Positions 52,010 to 61,072 of a DNA stretch of 64,000 nucleotides are shown one piece after another. Below the pieces are notes generated by a model. That model was given only the letters and a program-made list of their open reading frames with translations, was not told the DNA's origin and searched no databases. The stretch comes from Antarctobacter albus (GTDB lineage Bacteria; Pseudomonadota; Alphaproteobacteria; Rhodobacterales; Rhodobacteraceae): positions 124,001 through 188,000 of the forward strand of contig NZ_FMZI01000001.1 of NCBI RefSeq assembly GCF_900101505.1, written 5' to 3'. The stretch's first letter is position 1; each line of letters begins with the position of its first letter. The position numbers were made by a program, and so were the translations under genes.

Positions 52010-53497
52010 TTACACCTGGCCCGCGTCGCCGTGCTGCCACGGCTTGACGAGGTTGCCGAAGCGGGTGAACTGGCTTTCGAAGGAGAGTTCGACCGTGCCG
52101 ATGGGACCGTGACGCTGCTTGCCGATGATGACTTCGGCCTTGCCGTGCAACCGGCTCATGCGTTCCTGCCAGGCGGCCATTTCGTCCAGCCGGTCGTCCG
52201 AGGGTTTTTCCCGTTCGGCGTAATATTCCTCGCGGAACACGAACATGACCACGTCCGCGTCCTGCTCGATCGAGCCCGATTCCCGAAGGTCAGAAAGTTG
52301 GGGCCGCTTGTCGTCGCGGCTTTCGACCTGGCGCGAGAGCTGGGACAGGGCGATGACCGGGATGTTCAATTCCTTGGCGATGGCCTTGAGACCCATCGAG
52401 ATTTCCGCGATCTCCTGAACCCGGTTGTCGGCGGTGCCGCGCAGCAGTTGCAGGTAGTCGACGATGATCAGGTCCAGCCCGTGCGTCCGTTTCAGACGGC
52501 GCGACCGCGCCGCCACCTGGCTGATCGGCAGGGCGGGCGTGTCGTCGATGTAAAGCGGGCAGGCCTCGAGATCCTTGGCGGCCTGGACGAAGCGGCGGAA
52601 CTCGGTTTCGTCCATGTCACCCTGGCGGATCTTGTGGCTGGAGATTTCCGAGGCCTCGGCCAGGATCCGGCCCGCCAGCTGCTCGGCGCTCATTTCCAGG
52701 CTGAAAAAGCCGACGACACCGCCGTCGATTGCGCCGGTACTGCCGTCCGGGCGTTCGCCCTTCCTGTAGGCCTTGGCGATGTTGAAGGCGATGTTGGTGG
52801 CCAGCGAGGTCTTGCCCATCGAGGGGCGTCCGGCGAGGATCAGAAGGTCCGAGGGATGGAGTCCCCCCAGCTTCTTGTCCATGTCGATCAGCCCGGTCGA
52901 GATGCCGGCAAGCCCGCCTTCGCGCTGGTAGGCCGCGTTGGCAACATTAACCGCCTCTGTTACGGCCTTGAGAAAGCTTTGAAATCCGCTTTCGGTCTGA
53001 CCCTGTTCCGCCAGCTTGTAAAGCGCCTGTTCCGCCTCGACGATCTGTTCGCGCGGCTCGGATTTCACGTCGACCTTGGCCGCCTTGTCCGAGATGTTCT
53101 TGCCCAGGCGGATCAGGTCACGGCGCACGGCCAGGTCATAGATCATCTGCGCGTAGTCGCGCACCGCGAAGGTCGAGACGGCGGAGCCGGCAAGCCGGGC
53201 GAGATAGGCGGTGCCGCCCAGTTCCTTGAGACCCTCGTCGTCCTCCATGAAGGCCTTGAGCGTGACCGGCGAGGCGAGGTTGTTCTTGGCGATGCGTGCA
53301 GCGGCGATTTCGAAAATACGGGCGTGCACGGGATCGTAGAAGTGCTGCGCGCTGATGATCGCGGCAATGCGGTCGTAGATGTCGTTCTCGGTCAGGATCG
53401 CGCCCAGGAGCTGCTGCTCGGCCTCGATCGAATGGGGCATGGTCTCGGCGGACTGGACCTCGATTCCGGTCGGATTGATTGTGGCGATCTCGTTCAT
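52010..53497 (-). CDS. dnaB: Replicative DNA helicase
   Basis: 495 residues from ATG 53497, which has GGGGGAGAAAA upstream. The N-terminal primase-binding domain has PHSIEAEQQLLGAIL; the RecA core has Walker A LAGRPSMGKTSLATNIAFN and Walker B LIIVDYLQLLRG; DLRESGSIEQDADVVMFVFREEYY follows. DnaB is the hexameric fork helicase. pyrE lies upstream on the same strand across 206 bases that hold a nested inverted repeat. Confidence 0.97.
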   Translation of the reverse strand: MNEIATINPTGIEVQSAETMPHSIEAEQQLLGAILTENDIYDRIAAIISAQHFYDPVHARIFEIAAARIAKNNLASPVTLKAFMEDDEGLKELGGTAYLARLAGSAVSTFAVRDYAQMIYDLAVRRDLIRLGKNISDKAAKVDVKSEPREQIVEAEQALYKLAEQGQTESGFQSFLKAVTEAVNVANAAYQREGGLAGISTGLIDMDKKLGGLHPSDLLILAGRPSMGKTSLATNIAFNIAKAYRKGERPDGSTGAIDGGVVGFFSLEMSAEQLAGRILAEASEISSHKIRQGDMDETEFRRFVQAAKDLEACPLYIDDTPALPISQVAARSRRLKRTHGLDLIIVDYLQLLRGTADNRVQEIAEISMGLKAIAKELNIPVIALSQLSRQVESRDDKRPQLSDLRESGSIEQDADVVMFVFREEYYAEREKPSDDRLDEMAAWQERMSRLHGKAEVIIGKQRHGPIGTVELSFESQFTRFGNLVKPWQHGDAGQV

Positions 53498-53586
53498 TTT
53501 TCTCCCCCACTGCTCGGGATGGCGGCATAGCAAGCGCAGCCGCCGGGGTGCAAAATGTATGTTTCTGGGGATAAGCCGGGGATGCT

Positions 53587-53662
53587 CCCCACCACATGAT
53601 ATTGCCAGCCGGGGCGCCCTGCCGTCAATATCTTGACGGCACGACTCGGGGCTGTGGTGGGG
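53587..53662. repeat. Nested inverted repeat between pyrE and dnaB
   Basis: Outer arms CCCCACCACA (53587-53596) and TGTGGTGGGG (53653-53662) enclose an inner perfect stem GCCGTCAA-TATC-TTGACGGC (53621-53640). On the minus-strand transcript this forms a long two-part hairpin 90 bases before dnaB and 40 bases after pyrE. Confidence 0.6.
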
Positions 53663-53703
53663 GTGCCACAGGCAACGTGCTCTTTGCAGAGCTTAACGCG
53701 TGG

Positions 53704-54375
53704 TTAACCCTCGGCGCGGGCGGCGCGCCAGGCGTGCGGATCCTTGAGGAACGACTCGACCTCGGACAGGACGCCGGCATGTTTCGCGGGGGCCTCGGCC
53801 AGCACCTCCCACCAGGTGCAGAGGTGGTGGAGGTCTACGCCGTGGTCGCCCAGGGTTTTGATCGTCTCGGGGAAGATGCCGTAGTAGAAGATCACCGCCG
53901 TGTGGCCACAGGTGGCGCCGGTGTCGCGAATGGCATCGACAAAGCTGAGTTTCGAGCCGCCATCGGTGGTCAGGTCCTCGACCAGCAGCACACGCTGGCC
54001 TTCGGTCATGGCGCCCTCGATCCGGGCATTTCGACCGTAACCCTTTGGTTTCTTGCGCACATAGGTCATGGGCAGGCCCATGCGCTCGGCCACCAGGGCG
54101 GCAAAGGGGATGCCTGCGGTTTCGCCCCCGGCGATGTTGTCGAAGGCCTCGAAGCCTGCGTTGCGCATGACTGTGACGGTCAGGAAATCCATCAGGGTCG
54201 AGCGGATGCGCGGGAAGGAGATCAGCTTGCGGCAGTCGATGTAGACGGGCGACAGCTGGCCGGAGGCGAGCTTGAACGGTTCATCGGTCATGAAGTTGAC
54301 CGCCTCGATTTCCCAGAGCATCCGCGCGGTCAGGCGGGCCATTTCTTCGGCGGTGGGATAGGTCGAGGGGATCAT
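53704..54375 (-). CDS. pyrE: Orotate phosphoribosyltransferase
   Basis: 223 residues. [27 protein letters not shown] near residue 25, and the PRPP-binding motif [18 protein letters not shown] near residue 123. It makes orotidine monophosphate in pyrimidine synthesis. Its length suits the alphaproteobacterial branch. The upstream region holds copy 2 of the 49-bp repeat, 82 bases from the ATG. pyrC, another pyrimidine gene, lies 2 kb away on the same strand. Confidence 0.95.
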   Translation of the reverse strand: MIPSTYPTAEEMARLTARMLWEIEAVNFMTDEPFKLASGQLSPVYIDCRKLISFPRIRSTLMDFLTVTVMRNAGFEAFDNIAGGETAGIPFAALVAERMGLPMTYVRKKPKGYGRNARIEGAMTEGQRVLLVEDLTTDGGSKLSFVDAIRDTGATCGHTAVIFYYGIFPETIKTLGDHGVDLHHLCTWWEVLAEAPAKHAGVLSEVESFLKDPHAWRAARAEG

Positions 54376-54456
54376 GGCGCGTGCTCCGGCTGTCTGGGTC
54401 GCGCCGGATTAGCGCGTTGCGCGCCGGTTTTGAAGGGGGGATCGCATCCCGCGGAT

Positions 54457-54505
54457 CTTGTACAAAACGTACGTTTTGTACGCCGAAATCCGCATTTTGT
54501 ACAAA
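54457..54505 (+). repeat. Copy 2 of the 49-bp TTTGTACAAA element
   Basis: Begins CTTGTACAAAACGTACG and ends GCATTTTGTACAAA; 39 of 49 bases match copy 1 (601-649, minus). It contains a perfect 22-bp palindrome at 54460-54481 with half site GTACAAAACGT. It starts 82 bases upstream of the pyrE ATG and ends 13 bases from the stop codon of the HELVH gene. Confidence 0.8.
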
Positions 54506-54518
54506 CCGCGCGCAGTGC

Positions 54519-54989
54519 TCAGCAGCGGGCGTAGATCCGGCCCCAGAACATCCGGTTCGGAAGCGGGTCGGTGGTGCGGGTTTTCTTCAGGTAGCGCCCG
54601 CCCAGGGTGTAGGCCTCCGGCTCGCCCATCGCGAGACAGTCCCAGCTTTGCGAGGCGCCGCTTTTCCATTGAACGTAGTGGACCAGTTCGTGCAGCAGGA
54701 TCTCTCGCCACAGGGGGTTGTCCGTGGGGCTGTCGAAGTCCTCGGCATAGTCGATATGGGCCGGGGCCAACACGTAGATCGTGCCATTGGGGCCGTCGGT
54801 GCGTGCAAAGAGCGCGTTCAGACGATCGTCTACCCCGTCCTCGGGCATCAGATGGGCGACGCCGCTGTAATATTCGCGGGTCAGCTCCTGCGGGCTCATG
54901 ACGCGCACAATCGGGTGCGGCAGGTCATGGGTGTCATAGTCTGTCTCTTCGCCAATCCAGGCGAGCAATGCGTCGATGAGGATATCCAC
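54519..54989 (-). CDS. Small HELVH-motif protein, putative metallopeptidase
   Basis: 156 residues from a GTG at 54989 with AAGGGAG upstream (a frame open to 55082 has no ribosome site and overlaps likely operator DNA). The LLHELVHYVQW segment is the HExxH zinc motif, with a possible third ligand in GEPEAYTLGGRYL. RVMSPQELTREYYSG and GTIYVLAPAHIDY lie before it. No signal peptide. It resembles minimal gluzincin-type domains of unknown function. It is divergent from a CadC-like regulator. Confidence 0.78.
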   Translation of the reverse strand: MDILIDALLAWIGEETDYDTHDLPHPIVRVMSPQELTREYYSGVAHLMPEDGVDDRLNALFARTDGPNGTIYVLAPAHIDYAEDFDSPTDNPLWREILLHELVHYVQWKSGASQSWDCLAMGEPEAYTLGGRYLKKTRTTDPLPNRMFWGRIYARC

Positions 54990-55043
54990 GACCAAAGTCT
55001 CCCTTGCAAATGCCAGGAGTCTGAGACGCGAACGGCCGGAAAG

Positions 55044-55072
55044 TCCTGAACTGGTCCTGAAAGTTTTCTGAA
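55044..55072 (+). promoter_or_regulatory. Three CTGAA heptamers at exact 11-bp spacing
   Basis: TCCTGAA (55044), TCCTGAA (55055) and TTCTGAA (55066) are direct repeats one helical turn apart, lying between the divergent HELVH gene and the CadC-like gene. Direct repeats of 10-11 bp are the standard site layout for OmpR/PhoB-type winged helices, the domain found in the adjacent regulator. A TGCTAAT box follows at 55087. Confidence 0.6.
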
Positions 55073-55114
55073 TTCTCGCCAAACTCTGCTAATTTGAGGG
55101 CTATAGGAGCGTGA

Positions 55115-56728
55115 TTGCCCGAAATGATTGCCGAATCGCAGCAGGCCGACACGACGTCGGGTAGGGAATTTGATGACAGTGCGCTGCGGCCCCATGCGGC
55201 CGCGATGCTGGCTTACTTCCGTGCTCGTCCGGGTGAGGTGGTCAGCAAGGAAGAGCTTCTGGATGCGGTCTGGCCCGAGACGCATGTTTCCGAGAACTCG
55301 TTGTATCAATGCGTTTCGGAACTGCGCAGGGCGCTGAAAGATCATGCTGGAATGGCGCTGCAAACCGTACCGCGCCGGGGTTATCGGCTGGTATTGAAGG
55401 CTGCGGGCGAAGGGGCGGGCGCGGGTCCCGGTTCGGGGCAGGTCGCCCGACCGCGCGGTGCGGCCCTGCTGGGTTTGGGTGTGCTGGCCGGAGGGATGCT
55501 TGTCGCGCTGGCCGTGCTGCTTTGGCCGGGTCTCAAGGGCGAGGCCTCACTGGCAGAACGTCCTTCCGTGCTGGTCGGGGCGTTCCGCAACGACAGCGAT
55601 GACGTACGCTGGGACCGACTGGGCCGGGCCCTTGCGGGGGATATTGCCAATACCTTGTCAGATGAGGGCTGGTTGCGCGTGATCGAGGGCGAACAGGGCG
55701 CGGCCCGCTATCGGCTTGCCGGCAGCATCCAGGCCGAGGGCGACCGGATCGCCGTGCAGGCGCGCCTTGTGGAAGTGTCCAGCGGAGAGATCGTCTGGGG
55801 CGAAACGTGGCGAGACGGGACGGGCGGATTCTTTGCAATCCAGGATGCGATCACCGACCGTGTGACCGGCGCACTGCGCGGGACATGGACCGGTGCGATT
55901 GCCAGCAACGACCGCCGCGCGGTTCATCGGCGCGGGACCGAGAGCCTCGACGCCTATGAACATTTCCTGATCGGAACCGAGCACAAGCACCGATTTACCC
56001 CCGCCGACTACGAGATCGCCGTGGCCCATCTTGAAACGGCCATCGCACTGGACCCGCAGTTTGTTCAGGCCTGGGGTACACTGGCGGTCGTGCATGCCCT
56101 GCGCGGCAGCAACGCGGCCACGCCCGAGGCGCTAGCACCGATCTTTGCGGACCGGATCGAGGCGATCGAGACGGCGGCGCGCCTGGCACCGGAAGAGCCG
56201 CAGGTGCTGGTGCAGATGAACTGGCTGGCCGGTCACCGGGGCGAGACGCTGCGCGCCGAACAGCTGTTGCGGCGGGCGGTGGAGCTGGCGCCCAACAACC
56301 CCGACATCCTGGCCGAGGCCGCCTGGATCGGGAACTGGCGCGGCGAACTGGGCGAGGATTCCGTCGCCTGGTCGGATCGGTCCAAGGTGCTCAACCCGGA
56401 CTGGCCGGCCTGGTACGCCGTGGGCGCGGGTCTGTCGCGGTTCAACCTTGGCCAGTACCGCGCGGCCATCTCGGCGCTGGAAGAGGCACCCGATTTCATC
56501 GAGCGCCATCTTTATACCGCGGCGGCGGCGGCGCATCTGGGCGACCAGCCCGCGGCAGAGGCCGCAAGGGATCGCCTGCTTGAAATGAAACCCGATTTCA
56601 GCCTGGACACCTATTCCGTCGCCCGCGCGATCCATGATCCGGCCACGCGTGATCGGCTGTACTCGGGGGCAAGGGCCGCGGGTGTGCCGCTCAGCCCACG
56701 CGCCAGTGCAGGGGCATCATTGGATTGA
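55115..56728 (+). CDS. CadC-like winged-helix regulator with TPR-type C-terminus
   Basis: 537 residues. TTG 55115 is used because AGGAG lies 5 bases before it; ATG 55124 is the alternative, but its spacing is poor. Residues 20-95 form an OmpR-type DNA-binding domain ([43 protein letters not shown]...RRGYRL). A single membrane helix follows at about 115-135, then a domain with [14 protein letters not shown] and [29 protein letters not shown], and TPR-like repeats to the end. This is a one-component membrane-bound regulator like CadC/ToxR. The 3' end overlaps the convergent pyrC by 38 bases. Confidence 0.86.
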   Translation: MPEMIAESQQADTTSGREFDDSALRPHAAAMLAYFRARPGEVVSKEELLDAVWPETHVSENSLYQCVSELRRALKDHAGMALQTVPRRGYRLVLKAAGEGAGAGPGSGQVARPRGAALLGLGVLAGGMLVALAVLLWPGLKGEASLAERPSVLVGAFRNDSDDVRWDRLGRALAGDIANTLSDEGWLRVIEGEQGAARYRLAGSIQAEGDRIAVQARLVEVSSGEIVWGETWRDGTGGFFAIQDAITDRVTGALRGTWTGAIASNDRRAVHRRGTESLDAYEHFLIGTEHKHRFTPADYEIAVAHLETAIALDPQFVQAWGTLAVVHALRGSNAATPEALAPIFADRIEAIETAARLAPEEPQVLVQMNWLAGHRGETLRAEQLLRRAVELAPNNPDILAEAAWIGNWRGELGEDSVAWSDRSKVLNPDWPAWYAVGAGLSRFNLGQYRAAISALEEAPDFIERHLYTAAAAAHLGDQPAAEAARDRLLEMKPDFSLDTYSVARAIHDPATRDRLYSGARAAGVPLSPRASAGASLD

Positions 56729-57725
56729 AGATCGTCACCGGGCCGTCGCCGGTCTCGATCTTGTCCGGGTAGCTGACCGGTTCGCCCTTGGTCAGGGTCA
56801 CGCGCGTCTCGTTCGGGGGCAGGCGGTAGAAGGCCGGGCCGTTGAGCGAGGTGAACGCCTCCAGCCGGTCAAGCGCGCCGTCCTGTTCAAAGACCTCGGC
56901 GAGGATCGACAAGGTGTTGGTGGCGGTGAAACAGCCCGCGCAGCCGCAGGCGTTTTCCTTGAGCGGGTCGATGTGCGGTGCGCTGTCGGTGCCCAGGAAA
57001 AAGCTGGCATCGCCCGAGGTGGCGGCGGCGCGCAGCGCCAGCCGGTGTTCCTCGCGCTTGGCGACGGGCAGGCAGTAGTAATGCGGCTTGATCCCGCCCA
57101 CCAGGATGGCGTTGCGGTTGATGACCAGGTGATGCGTGGTGATCGTCGCGCCCAGGTCGTCGCCGCCCGCGCGGGCGTAGTCGGCACCCTGGCGGGTGGT
57201 GATATGTTCCATCACGACGCGCAGGCCGGGGGTGGCCCGGCGGACCGGGTCCAGGATGCGGTCGATGAAGACGGCCTCGCGGTCGAAGATGTCGACATCC
57301 GCGTCGACCACTTCGCCATGCACGCAGAGGGGAATGCCCGCCTCTGCCATCGCCTCGAGCACGCCGCGCACCTTGTCGAAGTCGCGCACGCCGGAGGCAG
57401 AGTTGGTCGTGGCGCCCGCCGGGTAGAGTTTCACCGCCGTCACGATGCCGTCCGCATGGGCGCGGACCACGTCGTGGGGGTCGGTTTCCTCGGTCAGGTA
57501 GAGCGTCATCAGCGGCTTGAAATCCGCGCCCTCGGGCAGGGCGGCCAGGATGCGGTCGCGATATGCGGCGGCCTGGTCGCCGGTCACGACGGGCGGCACG
57601 AGGTTGGGCATGATGATGGCGCGGGCGAAGTCGCGGGCGCTTTCGGGGGCGATTCCCTGCAGCATGGCGCCGTCGCGCAGGTGCAGGTGCCAGTCGTCGG
57701 GGCGGCGGATGCTGATCTGTTCCAT
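56691..57725 (-). CDS. pyrC: Dihydroorotase
   Basis: 344 residues from ATG 57725. [15 protein letters not shown] carries the HxH metal pair; [14 protein letters not shown] has the carboxylated Lys; MEHITTR and [14 protein letters not shown] give further His ligands; [10 protein letters not shown] has the catalytic Asp. It closes carbamoyl aspartate to dihydroorotate. Its size and motifs match the E. coli PyrC type. It ends 38 bases inside the convergent regulator gene. Confidence 0.95.
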   Translation of the reverse strand: MEQISIRRPDDWHLHLRDGAMLQGIAPESARDFARAIIMPNLVPPVVTGDQAAAYRDRILAALPEGADFKPLMTLYLTEETDPHDVVRAHADGIVTAVKLYPAGATTNSASGVRDFDKVRGVLEAMAEAGIPLCVHGEVVDADVDIFDREAVFIDRILDPVRRATPGLRVVMEHITTRQGADYARAGGDDLGATITTHHLVINRNAILVGGIKPHYYCLPVAKREEHRLALRAAATSGDASFFLGTDSAPHIDPLKENACGCAGCFTATNTLSILAEVFEQDGALDRLEAFTSLNGPAFYRLPPNETRVTLTKGEPVSYPDKIETGDGPVTIFNPMMPLHWRVG

Positions 57726-57778
57726 GCCGGAGCCGTTAGCACGCGGACCGGCGCCGCGCCAGCCTGTCGTGGGGCGTC

Positions 57779-58711
57779 TCAGGCGCTGTCGTCGGTGGCC
57801 TCGATCTGGGCCAGGCGGCGACGGAAGCGGGGGGCATGCATCCGCGCCACCACGTTCTCGCACAGGATGCGCGTCAGCTCCGTCCGGCCATCGGCGTCCA
57901 GCCGGTGCAGCAGGCGGCGCAGGTAGGGCGGGTGGTCCCGCCGGGCGCGCAGCATCGAGGCAAAGAGCGCCGGGGAAAGGCGGTCCTCGGCGGCGGCGGA
58001 GAGCAGGCCGGGAAGCAGGTCGAGCGCCCGGAAATCGGCCTGAAGCGCGCCGCCCATGAAGGGCGCGCGGTAGCGGGCGACATTGGGTTTTTCGAACAGG
58101 GCGGAATGCATCGCATCCAGCCGTTCGCGGGGATCGTAGATCACCCAGGCCTTGTCGGCGGCGTCGATCATTTCCGGCGCGAACCCGTAGCGCGAGGTGA
58201 AGTCCCGGCGGCGTTCCTCGGCAAAGCGGTCGTCCCATTCGGCGACGCGCGGGTCCAGCGTGGCCTGCGGTTGCAGCATCAGGACGCGGGCGCCGGGGGC
58301 GGTGACGGAATAGGCGCCGGCGGCATAGCCGCAGGGACCGGCGCCGTAGAACAGCACCGTCTCGAACTCGTCGAAGAAACCATCGTCCTGCAACTGGTCG
58401 AAAAAGGCATAGACGCGGGGATCGCGGAACCATGTGTCGCCGTGGCTGAGCAACGAGAGCGAGGACCAGCCCGCGCCGCCCACCATGTCGAACCCGATGG
58501 GGGTGCGGGTTTCCGACAGCGCCTCGATCCCCGACATGCTCTCGAAGCTCACGATCAGCGTGTCGCCGTCCTCGACGAAGATGGCGGCATGGGTCTTGCC
58601 CATCGGTTCGGCAAACCCCTGTTCCTCTCCGATGCGCCTGAGCGCGCCAAGCCACTCGCTGCGGGAGAGGTGGCTGAGGTCGGGGGCAAAAGTGCTTTGG
58701 TGCGATTCCAT
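57779..58711 (-). CDS. Roseobacter-conserved alpha/beta-hydrolase-like protein
   Basis: 310 residues from ATG 58711 ([20 protein letters not shown]). The core is [35 protein letters not shown], a strand-turn-helix like a modified nucleophile elbow (GAGPCG), then [16 protein letters not shown]. Relatives are often labelled phosphoadenosine phosphosulfate reductase in databases, but no PAPS-reductase motif is present. No signal peptide. Function unknown. It lies 53 bases upstream of pyrC on the same strand. Confidence 0.75.
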   Translation of the reverse strand: MESHQSTFAPDLSHLSRSEWLGALRRIGEEQGFAEPMGKTHAAIFVEDGDTLIVSFESMSGIEALSETRTPIGFDMVGGAGWSSLSLLSHGDTWFRDPRVYAFFDQLQDDGFFDEFETVLFYGAGPCGYAAGAYSVTAPGARVLMLQPQATLDPRVAEWDDRFAEERRRDFTSRYGFAPEMIDAADKAWVIYDPRERLDAMHSALFEKPNVARYRAPFMGGALQADFRALDLLPGLLSAAAEDRLSPALFASMLRARRDHPPYLRRLLHRLDADGRTELTRILCENVVARMHAPRFRRRLAQIEATDDSA

Positions 58712-58830
58712 ACCGGGCGGTCCCTCGTATTCCGCAAAATAAGACGCGGATTTGAGGCGAATATACCCGGTATTTTCGGCGAGATTGTGGTGCGCGGGTG
58801 GCAAAAGGGTGCGGCGGCGCCGTGATGTGA

Positions 58831-58857
58831 AAGCGCCGCCCTGTGAGAGCGGCGCTT
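58831..58857 (-). terminator. Terminator of Hint protein 2
   Basis: AAGCGCCGC (58831-58839) and GCGGCGCTT (58849-58857) form a perfect 9-bp stem with a 9-base loop, 16 bases after the Hint gene stop on the minus strand, followed by TTTCAC. Confidence 0.75.
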
Positions 58858-58873
58858 GGTTCTGTGTGTTGCC

Positions 58874-59806
58874 TCAGGCGGCGCGGTTGCCGGCCATGCG
58901 TGCCTTGAGCGCCGGGGGCAGCAGGCGGCGCGAGCTGACACGCGGCATCGGCATCTCGGCAAGCGCCGGTTCTTCGCCGAACTGCGCGATGTAGTCGGCG
59001 TAGTTGTCAAAGCTGCGGCGGCCGACGTGGTCGATATAGGTTTCCGACGGCGTGGCCTCGGCCAGGATGATCTCGTGGTCCTCGGTCTCGATGTGATAGA
59101 CGGCAAAGCTCTCGCCAAGCTCGGACAGCGGCAGCCAGTCGATTGTATCGCCGTTGACCAGCGCACTGGCATTGACCAGCATCCCGTCGATCAGCAGTGC
59201 ATGGTCGGCGGTCAGCACCAGGTCACGCTGCGGCAGGCCATCGCCAAGGGCGCCCGCGCGCAGGCGCACCGGTTGCAGGCGGTCGGCCGGGCCGAAGCGG
59301 GTCGAGACTTCCTGCGTCCAGATCCATTTCACCGGCACGCTGCGGCCATCGGGCGTGAGCACGGGGTCACCCATCGACAGGGTTTCCACGGCGCGCGCGC
59401 CCTCGGGGGTCGAGATCAGGGTGCCCTTGCCGAAGCAGAGGTAGACGTTGCTGTCGCTGGTTTCGGATTGGAACGTGTTCGAGGTGCCGGAATTGGCAAC
59501 CAGCGTCTGCGTTGTCGCATCGGGAATGACCAGCGCATAGTTGCCGCCACCGTCGGTAAAGACGGGGTATTCGACACCGTCACCGCCCGAAATCGTGTAG
59601 CCGGTGAAGGTTGCTCCGCCGCTGGCGAAGGTGTCGACGCCCGCGTCCAGCCGGCCGTCGTCGTCCTGGTCCACGATCGTGCCCGAAGTGTCATCGGCGG
59701 AAAACAGGCCACCCCAGTTCAGGCTGCTGCCCGGGGCACCTTCGGTGCCGTTGAATGTGACGCCGGACAGCAGGACATTGCCCTGTGCTTCGTAGTTGGT
59801 GGGCAT
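58874..59806 (-). CDS. Hint-domain protein 2
   Basis: 310 residues, homologous in layout to the protein at 26757. The N-terminal 120 residues are a Gly/Thr/Asn-rich beta region with a calcium-type loop [11 protein letters not shown]. The Hint domain starts at Cys124 ([20 protein letters not shown]) and includes [13 protein letters not shown] and [14 protein letters not shown]. The C-terminal [18 protein letters not shown] nearly repeats that of protein 1. A strong ribosome site (AAGGAGATTTCC) precedes the ATG. No Sec signal. Self-cleavage at the Hint Cys is possible but unproven. Confidence 0.85.
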   Translation of the reverse strand: MPTNYEAQGNVLLSGVTFNGTEGAPGSSLNWGGLFSADDTSGTIVDQDDDGRLDAGVDTFASGGATFTGYTISGGDGVEYPVFTDGGGNYALVIPDATTQTLVANSGTSNTFQSETSDSNVYLCFGKGTLISTPEGARAVETLSMGDPVLTPDGRSVPVKWIWTQEVSTRFGPADRLQPVRLRAGALGDGLPQRDLVLTADHALLIDGMLVNASALVNGDTIDWLPLSELGESFAVYHIETEDHEIILAEATPSETYIDHVGRRSFDNYADYIAQFGEEPALAEMPMPRVSSRRLLPPALKARMAGNRAA

Positions 59807-59958
59807 GGAAATCTCCTTAGCAAAAAGTTGGAACGTTCAACCCATTGAATTGCTAGGGTTTCAGGTTGAGGATTCAACCGTTCAGCCGAAAAAGGTGCAA
59901 AAAGAAAAAACATTTTATCCTTGACGTCCGATCCGCGTGCACACGCAGCCGCGCGAAA

Positions 59959-61008
59959 TCAATGCTGGTCGCCGGCCTGTCTTGCGTGGGTGGCGTGACG
60001 GGCCAGCACGCGCGCGGCCTGGATCGGCACCGGGCGTGAGGGCGGAGTCATCAGCAGGCGCGCAAAGAGAGCGCGGTAGGGTTCCTGCGCCAGCAAGGCC
60101 TCCAGCCTCTGGTGGCGCCAGGCGACCGCCCCGGCGTGCAGCCGGGCCAGCTCCGGGTCGGCGGCGAACGCGGCGCGGCGCTCTGCCACGCCGGGCAGGG
60201 ACAGGATGCTGCGGTCTTCCTCGTTGCACCAGTTGCGCTCGACCCAGTAGTCCATGCCAAGCGCGTGGTCCGAATGGACCGCGCGGCCCCGGTCGGCCTT
60301 CAGCAGGTAGCTTTCCATCGCGCCGAGGGCGTAGTGATTCAGCTGGGCCAGTGCATAGTTCGACCGGCCGTACTGGGAAAAGATGCGGCGGGTGCGGAAC
60401 TGGTCGTCCAGCTCGCGGCCCTCGCCGTCGAACCAGCGCGCGTTGTCCAGCCTTGACTTGTCGGGCGCGCGGGGACGGTGGACGCCCAGCCGGGCATAGG
60501 TGCCGTCATTGCGGTAGAGCGTCTTGAACATCGCCGCGCGCCAGGGCCAGTGCATGACCACCGGCGCGGCGGCGGTGAATTGCCCGGTGATCGGTGCATC
60601 GGCGTACCGCGCCACCCCGGCATTGCCGAAGAGCCGCCAGGTGAGCGTGATGGCCGTGGCCTCGGGCAGGGCGGCGATCAGCGCGGGCAGGGTGCGGTCG
60701 CCTGCGTGGACATTGACGTATTCGTCGATGTCCAGCGCCAGCAGCCAGTCGGCCCCGGTGACGGCGGGCGCCGCGTCGGCCAGTTTCAACCCGGTGAACT
60801 GGATGCCGCGTTCGTCATGGGGGCCATCGTTGCGGATATGGGTCAGCGGCGCGACCTGTGCCAGCCGGTCGAGGATCGCGTCGGTGCCGTCCTGGCAATC
60901 GTTCGAGAGCGCGACCACATGGGTCACGCCACAGGCCAGGTGATGCGCCAGCCAGTCCAGCAGGAAGGCGCCCTCGTTGCGGACACAGAGAACGGCGGTG
61001 ATCTTCAC
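59959..61008 (-). CDS. Family 2-type glycosyltransferase (short paralogue)
   Basis: 349 residues from a GTG at 61008 (KITAVLCVRNEGAFLLDWLAHH). The donor-site strand is ALDIDEYVNVHAGD (DxD-like), followed by TWRLFGNAGV and QLNHYALGAMESYLLKADRGRA, the layout of the glyco_tranf_2_4 family that makes surface polysaccharides. Its core is clearly related to the C-terminal half of the protein at 61776. It ends the minus-strand glycan cluster, 64 bases after the FkbM gene. Confidence 0.85.
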   Translation of the reverse strand: MKITAVLCVRNEGAFLLDWLAHHLACGVTHVVALSNDCQDGTDAILDRLAQVAPLTHIRNDGPHDERGIQFTGLKLADAAPAVTGADWLLALDIDEYVNVHAGDRTLPALIAALPEATAITLTWRLFGNAGVARYADAPITGQFTAAAPVVMHWPWRAAMFKTLYRNDGTYARLGVHRPRAPDKSRLDNARWFDGEGRELDDQFRTRRIFSQYGRSNYALAQLNHYALGAMESYLLKADRGRAVHSDHALGMDYWVERNWCNEEDRSILSLPGVAERRAAFAADPELARLHAGAVAWRHQRLEALLAQEPYRALFARLLMTPPSRPVPIQAARVLARHATHARQAGDQH

Positions 61009-61072
61009 GCGGCGCCCCCGTGGCGGAAGGTCCCGGCGCAGAGGCCGGGACGGGGACATGTCCCGAGAGCCA

